Notes under the pieces: generated by a model
Told to the model about the DNA's origin: nothing
Database searches by the model: none
What the model saw: only the letters and a program-made list of their open reading frames with translations
Position numbers and translations under genes: made by a program
Part shown: positions 1-8,998 of the stretch, piece after piece
Numbering within the stretch: position 1 is the stretch's first letter
How the letters are laid out: every line of letters begins with the position of its first letter
Source: Muribaculum sp.
Lineage (GTDB): Bacteria > Bacteroidota > Bacteroidia > Bacteroidales > Muribaculaceae
Reading direction: 5' to 3'
NCBI GenBank assembly: GCA_023664085.1
Contig: JAMPGE010000005.1
Span: forward strand, 1-60,109
Length of the DNA stretch: 60,109 nucleotides

Positions 1-26
1 TTAAAATTACTTCATAAGTGGAAAAG

Positions 27-58
27 TTTGGTGGAATCGGAAAAAAATAGTAATTTTG
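27..58 (+). promoter_or_regulatory. Bacteroidetes-type promoter of rpmE2
   Basis: A TTTG at 27-30 is followed after 20 bp by TAATTTTG at 51-58, matching the Bacteroidetes sigma-ABfr consensus (TTTG, N19-21, TAnnTTTG). It lies about 94 bp upstream of the L31 start codon. Confidence 0.75.
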
Positions 59-151
59 CACGCCAAAGCGATGGGATCGCGACCTGTCGCATACCAAGCC
101 GGCGCCACCGGCAGGCACTTAAAGATTAATTTTAACTGCAGAAAAATTAAA

Positions 152-406
152 ATGAAAAAAGACATCCATCCTTCAAATTACCGTGAAGTGGTGTTCAAAG
201 ATATGTCTAACGACGAAATCTTTATCACCCGCTCCACCGTAGCCAGCAAAGAGACCATCGAGGTTGACGGCAAAACTTATCCTCTGGTAAAACTTGAAAT
301 CACCAGTTCTTCCCACCCCTTCTTCACAGGCAAGCAGAAATTGGTGGACACCGCCGGCCGTGTGGACAAATTCCGCACCCGCTACGGCAACCGTATCAAG
401 AAATAA
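152..406 (+). CDS. rpmE2: 50S ribosomal protein L31 type B
   Basis: An 84-residue protein beginning [15 protein letters not shown], a component of the large ribosomal subunit. The type B assignment rests on the length, the conserved [11 protein letters not shown] block (about residues 53-63), and the complete absence of cysteine, so it cannot hold the zinc of the C+ form. The ATG at 152 is chosen over an upstream in-frame start at 56 because only this one gives the family N-terminus; the extra residues look like untranslated leader. A strong hairpin terminator follows directly, so the gene appears to be monocistronic. Identity is secure. Confidence 0.96.
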   Translation: MKKDIHPSNYREVVFKDMSNDEIFITRSTVASKETIEVDGKTYPLVKLEITSSSHPFFTGKQKLVDTAGRVDKFRTRYGNRIKK

Positions 407-424
407 GAAGGAATCTACGATCCA

Positions 425-459
425 AAACGCCTTTCGCATCGAAGCGAAGGGCGTTTTTT
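425..459 (+). terminator. Rho-independent terminator after rpmE2
   Basis: A 12-bp stem (AACGCCTTTCGC paired with GCGAAGGGCGTT, one G-T wobble) with a short loop is followed by a run of T. It ends the rpmE2 transcript about 20 bp after the stop codon. Confidence 0.9.
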
Positions 460-574
460 CACATCATCAGGACCGAGTCATTATCATACGGTCTCCACAC
501 CAATAAACTTATAAACGACCAAACGAATAAATCGTCAAAATTCAGCAACGCTGGATTTTGATTTCCAACAACTT

Positions 575-1141
575 ATGGGAAAAATAAACTGGAAGCCGGG
601 CACGATGCTCAATCCTGTGCCGGCCGTACTCGTGACCGTGGGCGACTCACCATCCACATGGAATATGCTCACCATAGCCTGGGCGGGAACTATCTGCACA
701 AATCCACCGATGCTGTCGATCTCGGTAAGACCTGAGAGAGCCTCTTATCCGGAGATAATGCGAACCATGGAGTTTACGGTGAATCTTACTACCAAGGAAA
801 TGGTCAGGGCTGTGGACTTCGCCGGAGTAAGATCCGCACGCGACTGCAATAAATGGGAAGCTACGGGGCTGACGCCGGAAAAGGGTGTGGCCGTGAGCTC
901 GCCTACCATTGCGGAGTCTCCGCTGAGTATAGAATGCCGGGTAAAGGAAGTGATGCATCTGGGGAGCCATGATATGATCATGGCGGAGGTGGTCAATGTG
1001 CGTGCTGACGAAAGATGGCTTGACCCCGAGAGCGGCAAATTCAAATTTGAGGAAGCCTCGCTGATAGCCTACTCCCATGGCCACTATTATGAATTGGGTC
1101 CGATTCTCGGCAAATTCGGATTTTCGGTGCAAAAGAAATGA
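575..1141 (+). CDS. Flavin reductase family protein (FMN-binding split barrel)
   Basis: A 188-residue protein with the pattern of the flavin reductase-like split-barrel family. The N-terminal half carries the FMN-contacting region (VTVGD, NMLTIAWAGTICTNPPMLSISVRPERASYP region, residues about 20-60) and the middle has EFTVNLTTKEMVRAVDFAG, typical of the clade that binds FMN and reduces flavins or acts with a partner oxygenase or ferredoxin. No signal peptide is present, so a cytoplasmic location is expected. It stands alone, convergent with the radical SAM gene, and its stop codon runs into a 16-bp tandem repeat. The physiological substrate cannot be read from the sequence. Confidence 0.85.
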   Translation: MGKINWKPGTMLNPVPAVLVTVGDSPSTWNMLTIAWAGTICTNPPMLSISVRPERASYPEIMRTMEFTVNLTTKEMVRAVDFAGVRSARDCNKWEATGLTPEKGVAVSSPTIAESPLSIECRVKEVMHLGSHDMIMAEVVNVRADERWLDPESGKFKFEEASLIAYSHGHYYELGPILGKFGFSVQKK

Positions 1142-1225
1142 CAAATTGACAATCTGACAAATTGACATAATGACAATCTGACATAATGACAATCTGACAT
1201 AATGACAATCTGACATAATGACAAA
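1139..1225. repeat. 16-bp tandem repeat in a convergent intergenic gap
   Basis: About four to five copies of a 16-bp unit (TGACATAATGACAATC and close variants) fill the 96-bp gap between the flavin reductase stop and the radical SAM stop. The first copies are degenerate (TGACAAATTGACAATC), the later ones nearly identical. The repeat begins at the TGA stop of the flavin reductase. No hairpin terminator is visible in the gap. Confidence 0.9.
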
Positions 1226-1237
1226 TAAGCGATACAC

Positions 1238-2137
1238 TTATTTGCCTGAGGGGCCGTCTCTTAACCGATTGTGGAGAGCGTTGGTGAATTCATAGTTCTT
1301 CAGTCCCCACTTCGGAGCGGCTACCAAGGCGGGAGGCGAGGAAGCCAAAAATCTTTCGATCGCTATGTGGGCAGGTATTCTATTCACTACCTCCACGCAA
1401 AAATCAAGATATTGATCAGCACTCTCAAAGAGCAGGCTGAAGTCGCCCTGGAGCCATTCAGCGTGCAGTAGGGTACCCTTGATCACCTGAAGATGATGAA
1501 GCTTGATGGATTCTATGGGAAGGCTGCAGGCTCTGTCGATACTTTGCAACACGTCTGATTTACTTTCGCCGGGAAGTCCGGCAATCATATGCAGCCCAAC
1601 GTGCAGTCCGGCGGCAGAGCTTCTGGTGACGGCATCTGTCACGTCGGCCCAGGAATGATGGCGGTTTACGCGCTGCAGAGTGCGGTCATGGCTTGTCTCC
1701 GCACCCAGCTCAAGTATTACAGGCAGCCTGCGGTTCATTTCCTTAAGGCGGTCAAGAATCTTCGGCCCTACGCAGTCCGGGCGTGTAGCGATGATCAGGC
1801 CAACCACGTCTTTCTGGTCGGCGGCTTCCTCCCATAAGCGTTGGAAATACGATGCGGGGTGACCGTGAGTGTTGGTATACGACTGAAAATAGGCCAGATA
1901 TTTCATCTGAGGATATTTGCGGGCAAAGAAGTTTTTTCCGCTTTCTATCTGGGAAGCAATGGAGGCGGGGGCAAGGCAATACTCCGGGGAGAAACTCCTG
2001 TTGTCGCAATAGGAGCAACCGCCGGTGCCAAACGTGCCGTCGCGGTTGGGACAGGTCACACCGCTGCTCACGGAAATCTTTTGCACTTTAATTCCCGGGA
2101 ACAAAGAAGCCATATACGTCTTGAAATCCTTATACAT
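1238..2137 (-). CDS. TIGR01212-type (YhcC-like) radical SAM protein
   Basis: A 299-residue radical SAM protein. The cluster-binding cysteines are in CPNRDGTFGTGGCSYC (C-x11-C-x2-C, residues about 29-44), the spacing seen in the YhcC/TIGR01212 family rather than the common CxxxCxxC. GLHMIAGLPGES follows in the barrel. The substrate of this family is not firmly established. The ATG at 2137 is chosen because the protein then begins MYKDFKTYMASLFPG as in the family; it overlaps the aroC stop by 8 bp, so it is probably the last gene of the ybaK-aroC operon and translationally coupled. Confidence 0.9.
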   Translation of the reverse strand: MYKDFKTYMASLFPGIKVQKISVSSGVTCPNRDGTFGTGGCSYCDNRSFSPEYCLAPASIASQIESGKNFFARKYPQMKYLAYFQSYTNTHGHPASYFQRLWEEAADQKDVVGLIIATRPDCVGPKILDRLKEMNRRLPVILELGAETSHDRTLQRVNRHHSWADVTDAVTRSSAAGLHVGLHMIAGLPGESKSDVLQSIDRACSLPIESIKLHHLQVIKGTLLHAEWLQGDFSLLFESADQYLDFCVEVVNRIPAHIAIERFLASSPPALVAAPKWGLKNYEFTNALHNRLRDGPSGK

Positions 2138-3185
2138 CGGCAGCGGGGGAAAAGTCAGGGTTAAAGGAAAGTAAAGGAGAACCGGGAGAAAGCAGTATGT
2201 CGGCACATACCAGTGCGGCCACGGCCTCCACAACGGGTACGGCCCTGATAGCCACGCAGGCATCGTGACGGCCCGGAGTGGCCCATTCCACGGATTGGTT
2301 TGTTTCGTTGATATTGCGCAGAGGGCGCCCGATGGAAGGCGTTGGTTTGAAGGCCACTCTAAACGTGACGGGCATGCCGTTGGTGATCCCTCCGTTTAGG
2401 CCTCCGCAATGGTTTGACAGATATGTGGGTATAATGTGGCCTTCGGGAGTGCGGGAAGCTCCGGGTGCCAACTCATCGGCCATCTCGGAGCCTTTCATCC
2501 GGGCGGCATTAAATCCTTCGCCATATTCAAATCCCATGGCGGCGTTGACAGAGAGCATCGCCCCGGCCAAAAGAGCACTCAATTTATGAAATACAGGATT
2601 GCCGGCGCCGGGGGGCATCCCCGTGATGCTGCATGCCACCACACCCCCCACGGAATCTTTCTGAATGCGGGCTTCGGCAGCCATAATCTTTACATTCTGC
2701 TCATCTTCAAGCCAGGCCTTTACTTCAATGCCGTGGGCCGAGAGCCATTGCGAAGCCAAAGCACCGGCCACCACACGGCTCACCGTGTCGCGGGCCGAAG
2801 AGCGACCGCCGCCTCTGCGGTCGTGGAGCCCGTAGCGTGCCAGATACGTAAAGTCGGCATGATTGGGGCGGTATAATCCTCTTTGAGAATGATCGCCCGC
2901 AGTGTAATCCTGCGGACGGGCATCGGTGTTGCGTACGATGAAGGCTATGGGAGTGCCGAGAGAGCGTCCGTCGGGATGAAAACCGGAGAGAAATTCCACC
3001 TCGTCCTCCTCTTTGCGTGGCGACACGCCAACGCCGTTACCTGGACGGCGCCGCCTCAGGAATGCGCGCAAAGCCTCCATATCGGGAAGAAATCCGGGAG
3101 GAAATCCGTCGATCACGCCGCCCATGGCCGGGCCGTGGCTCTCTCCGAAAGAAGTGAGCCGCAAAGTTTCACCCATTGTGTTCAT
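2130..3185 (-). CDS. aroC: Chorismate synthase
   Basis: A 351-residue enzyme converting 5-enolpyruvylshikimate 3-phosphate to chorismate with reduced FMN, the last common step of aromatic amino acid synthesis. Signature blocks are present: SFGESHGPAMGGVIDG near the N-terminus, GGGRSSARDTVSRVVAGA in the middle, and EYGEGFNAARMKGSEMAD later. The start at 3185 gives MNTMGETLRLTSFGESHG and overlaps the ybaK stop in an ATGA arrangement, indicating translational coupling; an in-frame ATG at 3176 is the only near alternative. A long upstream extension is discarded as non-coding in this frame. Confidence 0.96.
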   Translation of the reverse strand: MNTMGETLRLTSFGESHGPAMGGVIDGFPPGFLPDMEALRAFLRRRRPGNGVGVSPRKEEDEVEFLSGFHPDGRSLGTPIAFIVRNTDARPQDYTAGDHSQRGLYRPNHADFTYLARYGLHDRRGGGRSSARDTVSRVVAGALASQWLSAHGIEVKAWLEDEQNVKIMAAEARIQKDSVGGVVACSITGMPPGAGNPVFHKLSALLAGAMLSVNAAMGFEYGEGFNAARMKGSEMADELAPGASRTPEGHIIPTYLSNHCGGLNGGITNGMPVTFRVAFKPTPSIGRPLRNINETNQSVEWATPGRHDACVAIRAVPVVEAVAALVCADILLSPGSPLLSFNPDFSPAADV

Positions 3186-3682
3186 GATTCGGGCAGAGGG
3201 GAAGTGAGATCGGCCGCGGTGGCACGGGCCACACGGATCAGATCGTTGGGGTTCAACTTCAATTGCAGCCCGCGTTGACCGGCGCTTACGTATATAAAAT
3301 CGAAGGAGGTCATCTCCTCGCTCACGAATACGGGATAATCCTTCTTCATGCCTATGGCGGTGCAACCGCCGCGGATATATCCGGTGGTGGGAAGCAATTC
3401 CTTGAGGGGAAGCATTTCAGCCTTTTTGTTGCCGGAAGCCTTGGCTGCTTTCTTCAGATCTACTTCACGGTTGCCGGCTATTACACAAACGAACACTCCG
3501 GTCTTGTCGCCGCGCAGAGTGAGAGTCTTGTAGACCCGCTCTATGGGTTCGCCCAGAGTATCGGCGATATGGGAAGCGGCCAGATTGTCGGGGTCCACTT
3601 CATATTCCACGAGCGTATAGTCCACCTTATTGCGATCCAATATGCGGGCTGCATTCGTTTTGGGCAGGTTATGTTTCTTCAT
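3182..3682 (-). CDS. ybaK: Cys-tRNA(Pro)/Cys-tRNA(Cys) deacylase YbaK
   Basis: A 166-residue member of the YbaK/EbsC editing family, which hydrolyses cysteine mis-attached to tRNA-Pro. Family motifs visible are TNAARILDRNKVDYTLVEY at the N-terminus, VYKTLTLRGDK (about residues 50-60, containing the conserved lysine), and GGCTAIGMKKDYPVFV toward the C-terminus. It is the first gene of a tightly overlapping leftward operon with aroC and the radical SAM gene. The long AT-rich region upstream (3683-4027) presumably carries its promoter. Confidence 0.92.
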   Translation of the reverse strand: MKKHNLPKTNAARILDRNKVDYTLVEYEVDPDNLAASHIADTLGEPIERVYKTLTLRGDKTGVFVCVIAGNREVDLKKAAKASGNKKAEMLPLKELLPTTGYIRGGCTAIGMKKDYPVFVSEEMTSFDFIYVSAGQRGLQLKLNPNDLIRVARATAADLTSPLPES

Positions 3683-4027
3683 TTTGTGAGAGGAGGTAAA
3701 AACTGATTTGTACGTTATGCGTTATATACAATGTAAACGAATAAGTAGTTGATAAAAATTAATGAACATATAAAACTTATTTATTTTTGAGACAGTTTGG
3801 CTTTGGAGCGAAGCCTAATATATTATATTAGGCTGAGAGACAGAGTCAAAATGGCCAAAAAGAAAAAGTTTTATAGTTCAAGATTTTTTTCTATTTATAT
3901 CGGTTAATTTTTATCTTCTACTTAACAGAAAAACTTTACACAAAGGTACAAATTTTCAAATAAATTTGCTAAATTTGTGACTTAAGTATTTCAAGTAACA
4001 ATACCGCTTGAAAAAAAGAAATAAAGT
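3683..4027. promoter_or_regulatory. Divergent AT-rich intergenic region between ybaK and the RSH gene
   Basis: This 345-bp region has no supported gene. It contains an inverted repeat at 3812-3834 (AGCCTAATA, 5-nt loop, TATTAGGCT), and two overlapping candidate promoter elements TAAATTTG at 3961-3968 and 3970-3977 facing the RSH gene, although neither has a clear TTTG about 20 bp upstream. Start points for both divergent genes are expected here. Confidence 0.5.
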
Positions 4028-6241
4028 ATGGCAGACTTACAGGGCAAATCCCGTCTCACCATTTCAGAGAAACGCGAAATCGTAGAGATCGGCGGCAGAC
4101 TTCGCACCGCGCTCGCAGGTATATTCACCGAAGAAGAACGGCGAAGATTTACCGATCTCGCGCGGAAGGGTCTATGCGGCAATGAATCCGTGCGCGATGC
4201 CAAAGACCTTCCGAAGATGCTTATGGCCTTGCGGAGCGCGGAATTGTTTGCCACCCAGATAGAACCAGACCGCAATATTCTGCTTGCCATCGGCCTGCAG
4301 TATCTGCTGGCCGACGGGGTGACCGATATTATCTCAATCCGCAAGGAATGGGGAGAAGATATCGCGGGGTTGCTTACGGGCATGGCAAGTGTGGCCCGAT
4401 TCACGGCCCTTAATTCAAATATAGATCCCGATAATTTTCGCGGCCTGATGCTCTCGCTTGCCGATGATATCCGAGTGATCATCATCATGATAGTGCAGAA
4501 TCTGGTACTGATGAGAGCCATAAATCACCATCCGGACGAGGCATGGGTGCGCAATGTAGCCTTCGAGGCCAACTATCTGTATGCCCAGCTCGCCCACAGG
4601 CTCGGCCTGTATCAGATAAAGGGGGAACTCGAAGACCTCTCGCTCAAATACTCCAACCGACAGGTATATACATCCATTGCCAGGAAACTCAATGCGAAGA
4701 AGCAGCAACGCGATGCCTATATCAAGGAATTCATCGGGCCGGTGAAGCAACGTCTTGAGGATGCCGGACTGAAATTCGAGATAAAGGGACGCACCAAGTC
4801 CATATCCTCCATATGGGGGAAAATAAAAAAACAGAAGGTGGACCTCGACGGCATCTACGATCTTTTTGCCATCCGGGTGATTATAGACACGCCGTTGCGG
4901 AAAGAGAAGGGCGACTGCTGGCTGGCCTACTCGATAGTCACCGACATGTATACGGCCAATCCTTCTCGCATGCGCGATTGGATCACCATCCCCAAAAGTA
5001 ACGGCTACGAGAGTCTGCATGCCACTGTGATGGGCCCGGGTCAGAAATGGGTGGAGGTGCAGATACGTACCCGCCGCATGGACCTGGTGGCGGAAAAGGG
5101 TCTTGCGGCCCACTGGCGCTACAAGGGGGGCAAGCCTGACACCGCCGACCAGTGGATGAACAATATCCGCGACATTCTCGAGACCGCCGACGAGGGACCC
5201 ATGCAGCTCATGAAAGACATGAAGCCGGATTCCGACAAGGAAGTGTATGCCTTCACTCCCAAAGGAGACCTCTTCAGGCTGCCCGCCGGAGCAAGCGTGC
5301 TTGACTTTGCCTTCCGCATACATTCCAACGTGGGATGTCATTGCACCGGAGCCATTGTAAACGGAGCCCACCGCAAAATCAACTATCATATACAGAGCGG
5401 CGACACCGTGGAGATACTCACCTCCTCCACCCAGGCACCCCGTCAGGACTGGCTGCAGATGGTGTGCAGCACAAAGGCCCGCAACAAGATTCGTCAGACA
5501 CTCAACGAAGAGCAGCAGAAACGAGCCGATTTAGGACGCGAAATGCTCGAACGCCGTGCCCGCAACCGCAAGATTGAAATCGACGAACCGCTCCTTATGC
5601 GTCTCATAAAGAAGCAGGGATATAAGTTTGCCAACGAATTTTTCGCGGCTATAGCCGATGAAAAAATCGATCCGGGAAAGTTTCTGAGCCTCTACCAGGA
5701 GCAGCTGGAAAAAGATTCGCAGACGGAAACCACGGTAGTATCAACCGAAGAATTTCAGCTCAATAGAGAGGCGCAGCCCGAGAGCTCCTCAAAAGACGTG
5801 CTCATAATCGGAGACCGCTCCATCAACGGACTTAGTTATAAATTCGCCAAGTGTTGCAATCCCATCTACGGTGACCCGGTGTTTGGCTTCATCAGCAGCG
5901 ACGGCGTGGTGAAGATCCATAAACGGAATTGTCCGAATGCCGCCAATATCCGCACCCGTTATCCTTACCGCGTCATCAACGTGGATTGGAGCGGTAAGAC
6001 CGGCGACCTGCTCAGCGCATCCATAAGAATCGTGGGACGCGACGACATGGGTATTCTCGCCAATATCACTTCCATCATTTCCAAAGAAATGAACGTAAGT
6101 CTGCGCAATATTTCAATCGACACCAACGATGGGATATTCCAGGGATATATCACCGTGGGAATCAAAGACTCCCGTCAGCTTTCGGATATTCTCCGTAAGA
6201 TCCAGACCGTGAAGGGAGTGAAGAGTGCCCAGCGACTATAA
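4028..6241 (+). CDS. RelA/SpoT homologue, (p)ppGpp synthetase with degenerate hydrolase domain
   Basis: A 737-residue long RSH alarmone enzyme. The synthetase domain appears intact: GRTKSISSIWGKI, DGIYDLFAIRVI, SRMRDWITIPKSNGYESLH (about residue 313 on) and VEVQIRTRRMD. It is followed by TGS (VYAFTPKGDLFRLPAGASVL), a zinc-finger/CC region (YKFAKCCNPIYGDPVFGFIS) and a C-terminal ACT domain. The N-terminal HD domain lacks its metal ligands: GLQYLLADGVTDI (residues 89-101) stands where HDxxED is expected, and IVQNLVLMRA (about 156-165) where ADRLHNMR is expected. It therefore probably makes but does not hydrolyse (p)ppGpp; a bifunctional partner should exist elsewhere in the genome. Cytoplasmic and monocistronic. 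Confidence 0.9.
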   Translation: MADLQGKSRLTISEKREIVEIGGRLRTALAGIFTEEERRRFTDLARKGLCGNESVRDAKDLPKMLMALRSAELFATQIEPDRNILLAIGLQYLLADGVTDIISIRKEWGEDIAGLLTGMASVARFTALNSNIDPDNFRGLMLSLADDIRVIIIMIVQNLVLMRAINHHPDEAWVRNVAFEANYLYAQLAHRLGLYQIKGELEDLSLKYSNRQVYTSIARKLNAKKQQRDAYIKEFIGPVKQRLEDAGLKFEIKGRTKSISSIWGKIKKQKVDLDGIYDLFAIRVIIDTPLRKEKGDCWLAYSIVTDMYTANPSRMRDWITIPKSNGYESLHATVMGPGQKWVEVQIRTRRMDLVAEKGLAAHWRYKGGKPDTADQWMNNIRDILETADEGPMQLMKDMKPDSDKEVYAFTPKGDLFRLPAGASVLDFAFRIHSNVGCHCTGAIVNGAHRKINYHIQSGDTVEILTSSTQAPRQDWLQMVCSTKARNKIRQTLNEEQQKRADLGREMLERRARNRKIEIDEPLLMRLIKKQGYKFANEFFAAIADEKIDPGKFLSLYQEQLEKDSQTETTVVSTEEFQLNREAQPESSSKDVLIIGDRSINGLSYKFAKCCNPIYGDPVFGFISSDGVVKIHKRNCPNAANIRTRYPYRVINVDWSGKTGDLLSASIRIVGRDDMGILANITSIISKEMNVSLRNISIDTNDGIFQGYITVGIKDSRQLSDILRKIQTVKGVKSAQRL

Positions 6242-6300
6242 AATTTTTCACAATAGATTAAGAATAGAAATTATTAATCATACTTAACCCGAAATTAACT

Positions 6301-7827
6301 ATGACAAACCTCCAACCCAACGATTTGACCACCTTGCAGAACCGTGGTATCACTCCCGACCAACTCGAAAGGCAGCTCGAGATGCTCGCATCCGGCTTCC
6401 CGTATCTTAAAATCGAATGCCCGGCCACTCCGGGCCACGGAATTTTTGTGGCTGATGATGAGATGCGTGCACAATGCACTGCACTATGGGAGGAATATCT
6501 CGCCAAAGGGGGAGTGGTGATGAAAATGACCCCCGCCAGCGGTGCCGCCTCCAGAATGTTTAAAAACCTTTTCGCGTTTCTCAACGGCAAAAAAGACAAA
6601 CCTTCCGACGACTTTATGAAGGAATTTTTCGGAGGTATAGAGAAGTTCGCATTCTTCCCGCGTCTGAACGCCAGGTGCATGGATCTTTACGGCCAAAGCG
6701 TTGATACACTTATTGGAGAGAAACGCTATAAGGACGTGGTAAGCGCGTTGCTGAGCGATAAAGGCATGAATTACGGATCGCTGCCGAAAGCCTTGTTGGA
6801 GTTTCACAAAATAGCCGGCACAAGCCGTGTGCCCATAGAAGAACATTTGGCGGAAGCCTCGCAGTATGCCTCCGGCAAAGACGGAAAGGCCCGTGTGCAT
6901 TTCACAGTGAGCGAGGACCATCTGCCGCTGGTAAAAGCTAAGGTGGAGGAAGTGTCAGGAGTGCTCCGCAATCTCTACGGTAAGGAATATGAGGTGACTT
7001 TCAGTATTCAGAAGCCCTCCACCGACACAGTGGCGGTAACGCTCGACGGTCAGCCATATCGTGAAAACGGAGAACTTTTTTTCCGCCCCGGAGGTCACGG
7101 CGCCCTTATTGAAAATCTGAATGACCTCGATGCCGATATCATCTTTATTAAAAACATTGACAATGTGGTGCCCGACTCTCTGCGCGCCTCCACTATAGAA
7201 TACAAAAAGGTGATCGGCGGTCTGCTCGTATCCGTAAAGCAAAAAGCCGATGAATATTGCCGTATGCTCAAGGGCGGCAAACCTTCGGCCGAGGACCTCG
7301 AAAAGATGCTCGACTTCCTGCGCAAAGTGCTATGGATCACCCGCGACAGTGCCGATGAAATGACTGATGAACAAAAGGCGGACTATATCTACTCCAAACT
7401 CAACCGCCCGTTCAGAGTATGCGGCATGGTGAAGAACTCCGGAGAACCCGGCGGCGGTCCCTTCCTTGCATACAATCCCGACGGCACCGTGAGCCCGCAG
7501 ATTCTGGAATCCACCCAGATAGATCCCGACAATAAAGAAGCCGTGAAGATGCTCAAGGCTTCCACTCATTTCAATCCCGTGGATCTCGTATGTGCCATCC
7601 GCGACTGGGAAGGTAAGAAATTCAATCTTCCCGACTTTGTAGATCCGGCCACGGGATTCATCTCTCAGAAAAGTCGGGAAGGCGTGGAAATCAAGGCCCT
7701 GGAACTCCCCGGCCTGTGGAACGGCGCTATGAGCGACTGGAACACGGTGCTCGTGGAAGTGCCCGAGGATACCTTCAATCCGGTAAAAACCGTAAACGAT
7801 CTTCTGCGTGCCGCCCACCAGATTTAA
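6301..7827 (+). CDS. DUF4301 family protein
   Basis: A 508-residue protein matching the Bacteroidetes-restricted DUF4301 family in length and in the motifs I recognise: GGVVMKMTPASGAASRMFKN (about residues 69-88), GGHGALIENLNDLDADIIFI (about 262-281) and GGGPFLAYNPDGTVSPQI. The GGHGAL plus IKNIDNVVPD arrangement resembles the uridine of UDP-sugar pyrophosphorylase-like folds, but that is only a resemblance and no activity is established. No signal peptide. It follows the RSH gene by 59 bp and precedes lipoate ligase by 25 bp, so the three may be co-transcribed. Confidence 0.82.
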   Translation: MTNLQPNDLTTLQNRGITPDQLERQLEMLASGFPYLKIECPATPGHGIFVADDEMRAQCTALWEEYLAKGGVVMKMTPASGAASRMFKNLFAFLNGKKDKPSDDFMKEFFGGIEKFAFFPRLNARCMDLYGQSVDTLIGEKRYKDVVSALLSDKGMNYGSLPKALLEFHKIAGTSRVPIEEHLAEASQYASGKDGKARVHFTVSEDHLPLVKAKVEEVSGVLRNLYGKEYEVTFSIQKPSTDTVAVTLDGQPYRENGELFFRPGGHGALIENLNDLDADIIFIKNIDNVVPDSLRASTIEYKKVIGGLLVSVKQKADEYCRMLKGGKPSAEDLEKMLDFLRKVLWITRDSADEMTDEQKADYIYSKLNRPFRVCGMVKNSGEPGGGPFLAYNPDGTVSPQILESTQIDPDNKEAVKMLKASTHFNPVDLVCAIRDWEGKKFNLPDFVDPATGFISQKSREGVEIKALELPGLWNGAMSDWNTVLVEVPEDTFNPVKTVNDLLRAAHQI

Positions 7828-7852
7828 ATCACTTCAATATCTTATATGTTTA

Positions 7853-8893
7853 ATGCAAATTCTTAAATCTTCTACAAAAAAAGAGATCACTTTAGTCCTG
7901 CTCCCTCCGGATACCCCCTTGAAGCCGCTCCCGTTTTATCTCACTATGGAGGAATGGCTTGCAAAGAAGGCTCCGGAGGGGGAGTACTTCTTTATGTGGC
8001 AGGTGGAGCCAACGGTAATCTTCGGACGCAATCAGCAGATTGAAAAAGAGGTGAATCTGGCGTATTGCGAATCCCACGGAATACATTTCTACCGCCGTAA
8101 AAGCGGCGGCGGATGTGTGTTTGCCGATATGGACAACATAATGTTTTCATATATCACACCCTCTGTGGAGGTGCAGACCACTTTTCATGAATACACCGAA
8201 AGGGTGGCGCGCATGCTGCGCAGTCTGGGACTTAATGCCGAAGCTACCGGACGCAACGATGTCACCATAGATTCCCGCAAGGTTTCCGGCAACGCCTTTT
8301 ATCATATCCCGGGACGCAGCATTGTGCACGGCACCATGCTTTTCTCTACGGATATGCATCATATGCTCAACGCCATCACTCCGTCGCGATCCAAACTGGA
8401 ATCAAAAAAAGTGAAATCCGTGGCTTCCCACATCACTACCATTTCCGAGCACCTGCGTGATCTTACGATCGACGAATTCAAAAGGAAGGCAGCCGCATAT
8501 ATGGCAGACCGCGAATGGATGCTCACCCCGGAAGACGTGGCCGAAATTGAAGAAATGTCGCGCCCCTACTATACCCACCGCTGGATCTACGGGCATTCTC
8601 CCAAAGGGGAGAAGAAAGATGTGCGTTCATTCACCCGCCGAATTGAAAACGTAGGCGAACTGGCTATAGCCGTTTCTCTCAACGACCATGGTCTGATCGA
8701 TGATATAAATCTTAAAGGAGACTTCTTCTTGACCGGAGATCTTGATGACGCTATTCTTGATCATCTCAAAGGCTTACATCCCGACGAGGTGGACCGCGTG
8801 CTCGGCAGCCTTAATCTGTCCAACACCATTCCGGGTCTGAATACTTCAGACTTCTCGCTTATCATTTCCGACGCGCTGCAAGTCGGGAAATAG
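7853..8893 (+). CDS. Lipoate--protein ligase A family protein
   Basis: A 346-residue protein of the biotin/lipoate ligase (BPL_LplA_LipB) fold. Diagnostic motifs are PTVIFGRNQQIEKEVN, YRRKSGGGCVFADMDNIMFS (the RRxSGGG lipoyl-AMP loop, about residues 80-100) and GNDVTIDSRKVSGNAFY-type (here GRNDVTIDSRKVSGNAFY). A C-terminal lipoate ligase accessory-like region follows (RSFTRRIENVGELAIAV). It should attach lipoate or octanoate to lipoyl domains of 2-oxoacid dehydrogenases or GcvH. The ATG at 7853 is preferred to an upstream in-frame start at 7808 that overlaps the preceding gene. Confidence 0.9.
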   Translation: MQILKSSTKKEITLVLLPPDTPLKPLPFYLTMEEWLAKKAPEGEYFFMWQVEPTVIFGRNQQIEKEVNLAYCESHGIHFYRRKSGGGCVFADMDNIMFSYITPSVEVQTTFHEYTERVARMLRSLGLNAEATGRNDVTIDSRKVSGNAFYHIPGRSIVHGTMLFSTDMHHMLNAITPSRSKLESKKVKSVASHITTISEHLRDLTIDEFKRKAAAYMADREWMLTPEDVAEIEEMSRPYYTHRWIYGHSPKGEKKDVRSFTRRIENVGELAIAVSLNDHGLIDDINLKGDFFLTGDLDDAILDHLKGLHPDEVDRVLGSLNLSNTIPGLNTSDFSLIISDALQVGK

Positions 8894-8998
8894 TATCTGC
8901 CCTTCCTATGAGTGATACGTGATTACACTCAAATGTGGAGAACTTAATGATTGGTTTGGTTGTTAATTATGGAAAGATTCCAGATCAACTGAACCATT

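Noticed and set aside
3812..3834. Inverted repeat considered as a terminator for ybaK or an IS end
   Set aside because: It lies upstream of both divergent genes, so termination is unlikely, and no transposase or target duplication is visible.
4415..5389. Minus-strand frame (324 codons) opposite the RSH gene
   Set aside because: Antisense to a conserved enzyme; composition typical of a shadow frame.
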